A stretch of 7,042 nucleotides of DNA from positions 1 through 7,042 of the forward strand of contig JALOSN010000059.1 of the NCBI GenBank assembly GCA_025458415.1. Reading direction: 5' to 3'. Below are positions 6,955-7,042 of the stretch, piece after piece; positions within the stretch are counted from its first letter, which is position 1, and the number at the start of each line of letters is the position of its first letter. Made by a program: the position numbers and the translations under genes. Source of the stretch: Hydrogenophaga sp. (GTDB taxonomy: Bacteria; Pseudomonadota; Gammaproteobacteria; Burkholderiales; Burkholderiaceae_C). The notes under the pieces are model-generated. The model was not told where the DNA came from. It saw nothing but the letters and a program-made list of their open reading frames with translations, and ran no database searches.

Positions 6955-7042
6955 CAGTCGGCCTTGGCTGCTTCAACCAGCCGTTCCGCGCAGACCCTGG
7001 CCTGCACCGCGTCGCGCGCTTCGACCATCACGCGCAGCAAGG
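6954..7042 (-). CDS. C-terminal fragment of an unidentified protein
   Basis: The last 28 codons of a gene entering from the right edge are visible, ending EARDAVQARVCAERLVEAAKAD and then TGA at 6954-6956. The stop shares one base with the ATG of the acetyltransferase (TGATG), and codon composition matches the neighbours, so this is very likely a real gene in the same operon. The fragment is an amphipathic, Ala-rich helix with nothing diagnostic, so no function is proposed. Confidence 0.6.
   Translation of the reverse strand, partial: LLRVMVEARDAVQARVCAERLVEAAKAD

Noticed and set aside
1..7042. tRNA, rRNA, CRISPR array, insertion sequence ends or attachment sites
   Set aside because: I saw no cloverleaf, regular spaced repeats, transposase sequence or long terminal inverted repeats; nearly all bases are explained by the genes listed.

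Overview
The window is GC-rich, densely coded bacterial chromosome. The protein content points to a betaproteobacterium, most likely Burkholderiales: a NamZ/DUF1343 protein of the 'FGPQHGLRGD' type, a MaoC domain of the hydratase/phosphotransacetylase type, a chemoreceptor C-half with typical Burkholderiales wording, and a GNAT enzyme. This placement is inferred from remembered protein similarity, not from a search.

Layout. (1) 1-1129, plus strand: 3' part of a NamZ-type exo-beta-N-acetylmuramidase gene, broken by an exact 25-bp tandem duplication at 629-678 that shifts the frame inside a conserved motif. (2) 1130-1215: short convergent gap with no convincing terminator. (3) 5307 down to 1216, minus strand: a tightly packed three-gene unit. 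Its first gene encodes a 649-aa protein with a PhoU-like (DUF47-like) helical C-terminal part and an unrecognised front half. An ATGA overlap joins it to a 544-aa pyruvate-phosphate-dikinase-like protein that keeps the ATP-grasp and phosphohistidine domains but has no pyruvate/PEP TIM barrel. Sixteen bases later comes a GTG-started MaoC-type enoyl-CoA hydratase. (4) 5308-5515: divergent intergenic region. (5) 5516-6451, plus strand: a chemoreceptor-like protein whose sensor domain is joined directly to the C-terminal helix of the signalling domain, so TM2, HAMP and the CheA/CheW-binding hairpin tip are missing. (6) 6466-6954, minus strand: a GNAT acetyltransferase, coupled by TGATG to the last 28 codons of an unidentified gene that runs off the right edge.

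The most interesting unit is the three-gene minus-strand cassette. The dikinase-like protein has the residues needed to use ATP and Pi to phosphorylate its swivelling histidine, but lacks the domain that would pass the phosphoryl group to pyruvate. The co-translated PhoU-like protein is the obvious candidate partner or regulator, and the MaoC protein suggests a link to acyl-CoA or acyl-phosphate metabolism. The cassette's function is inference. Two other genes (NamZ and the chemoreceptor) carry lesions, which suggests local gene decay or, for NamZ, a reversible switch or an assembly error.
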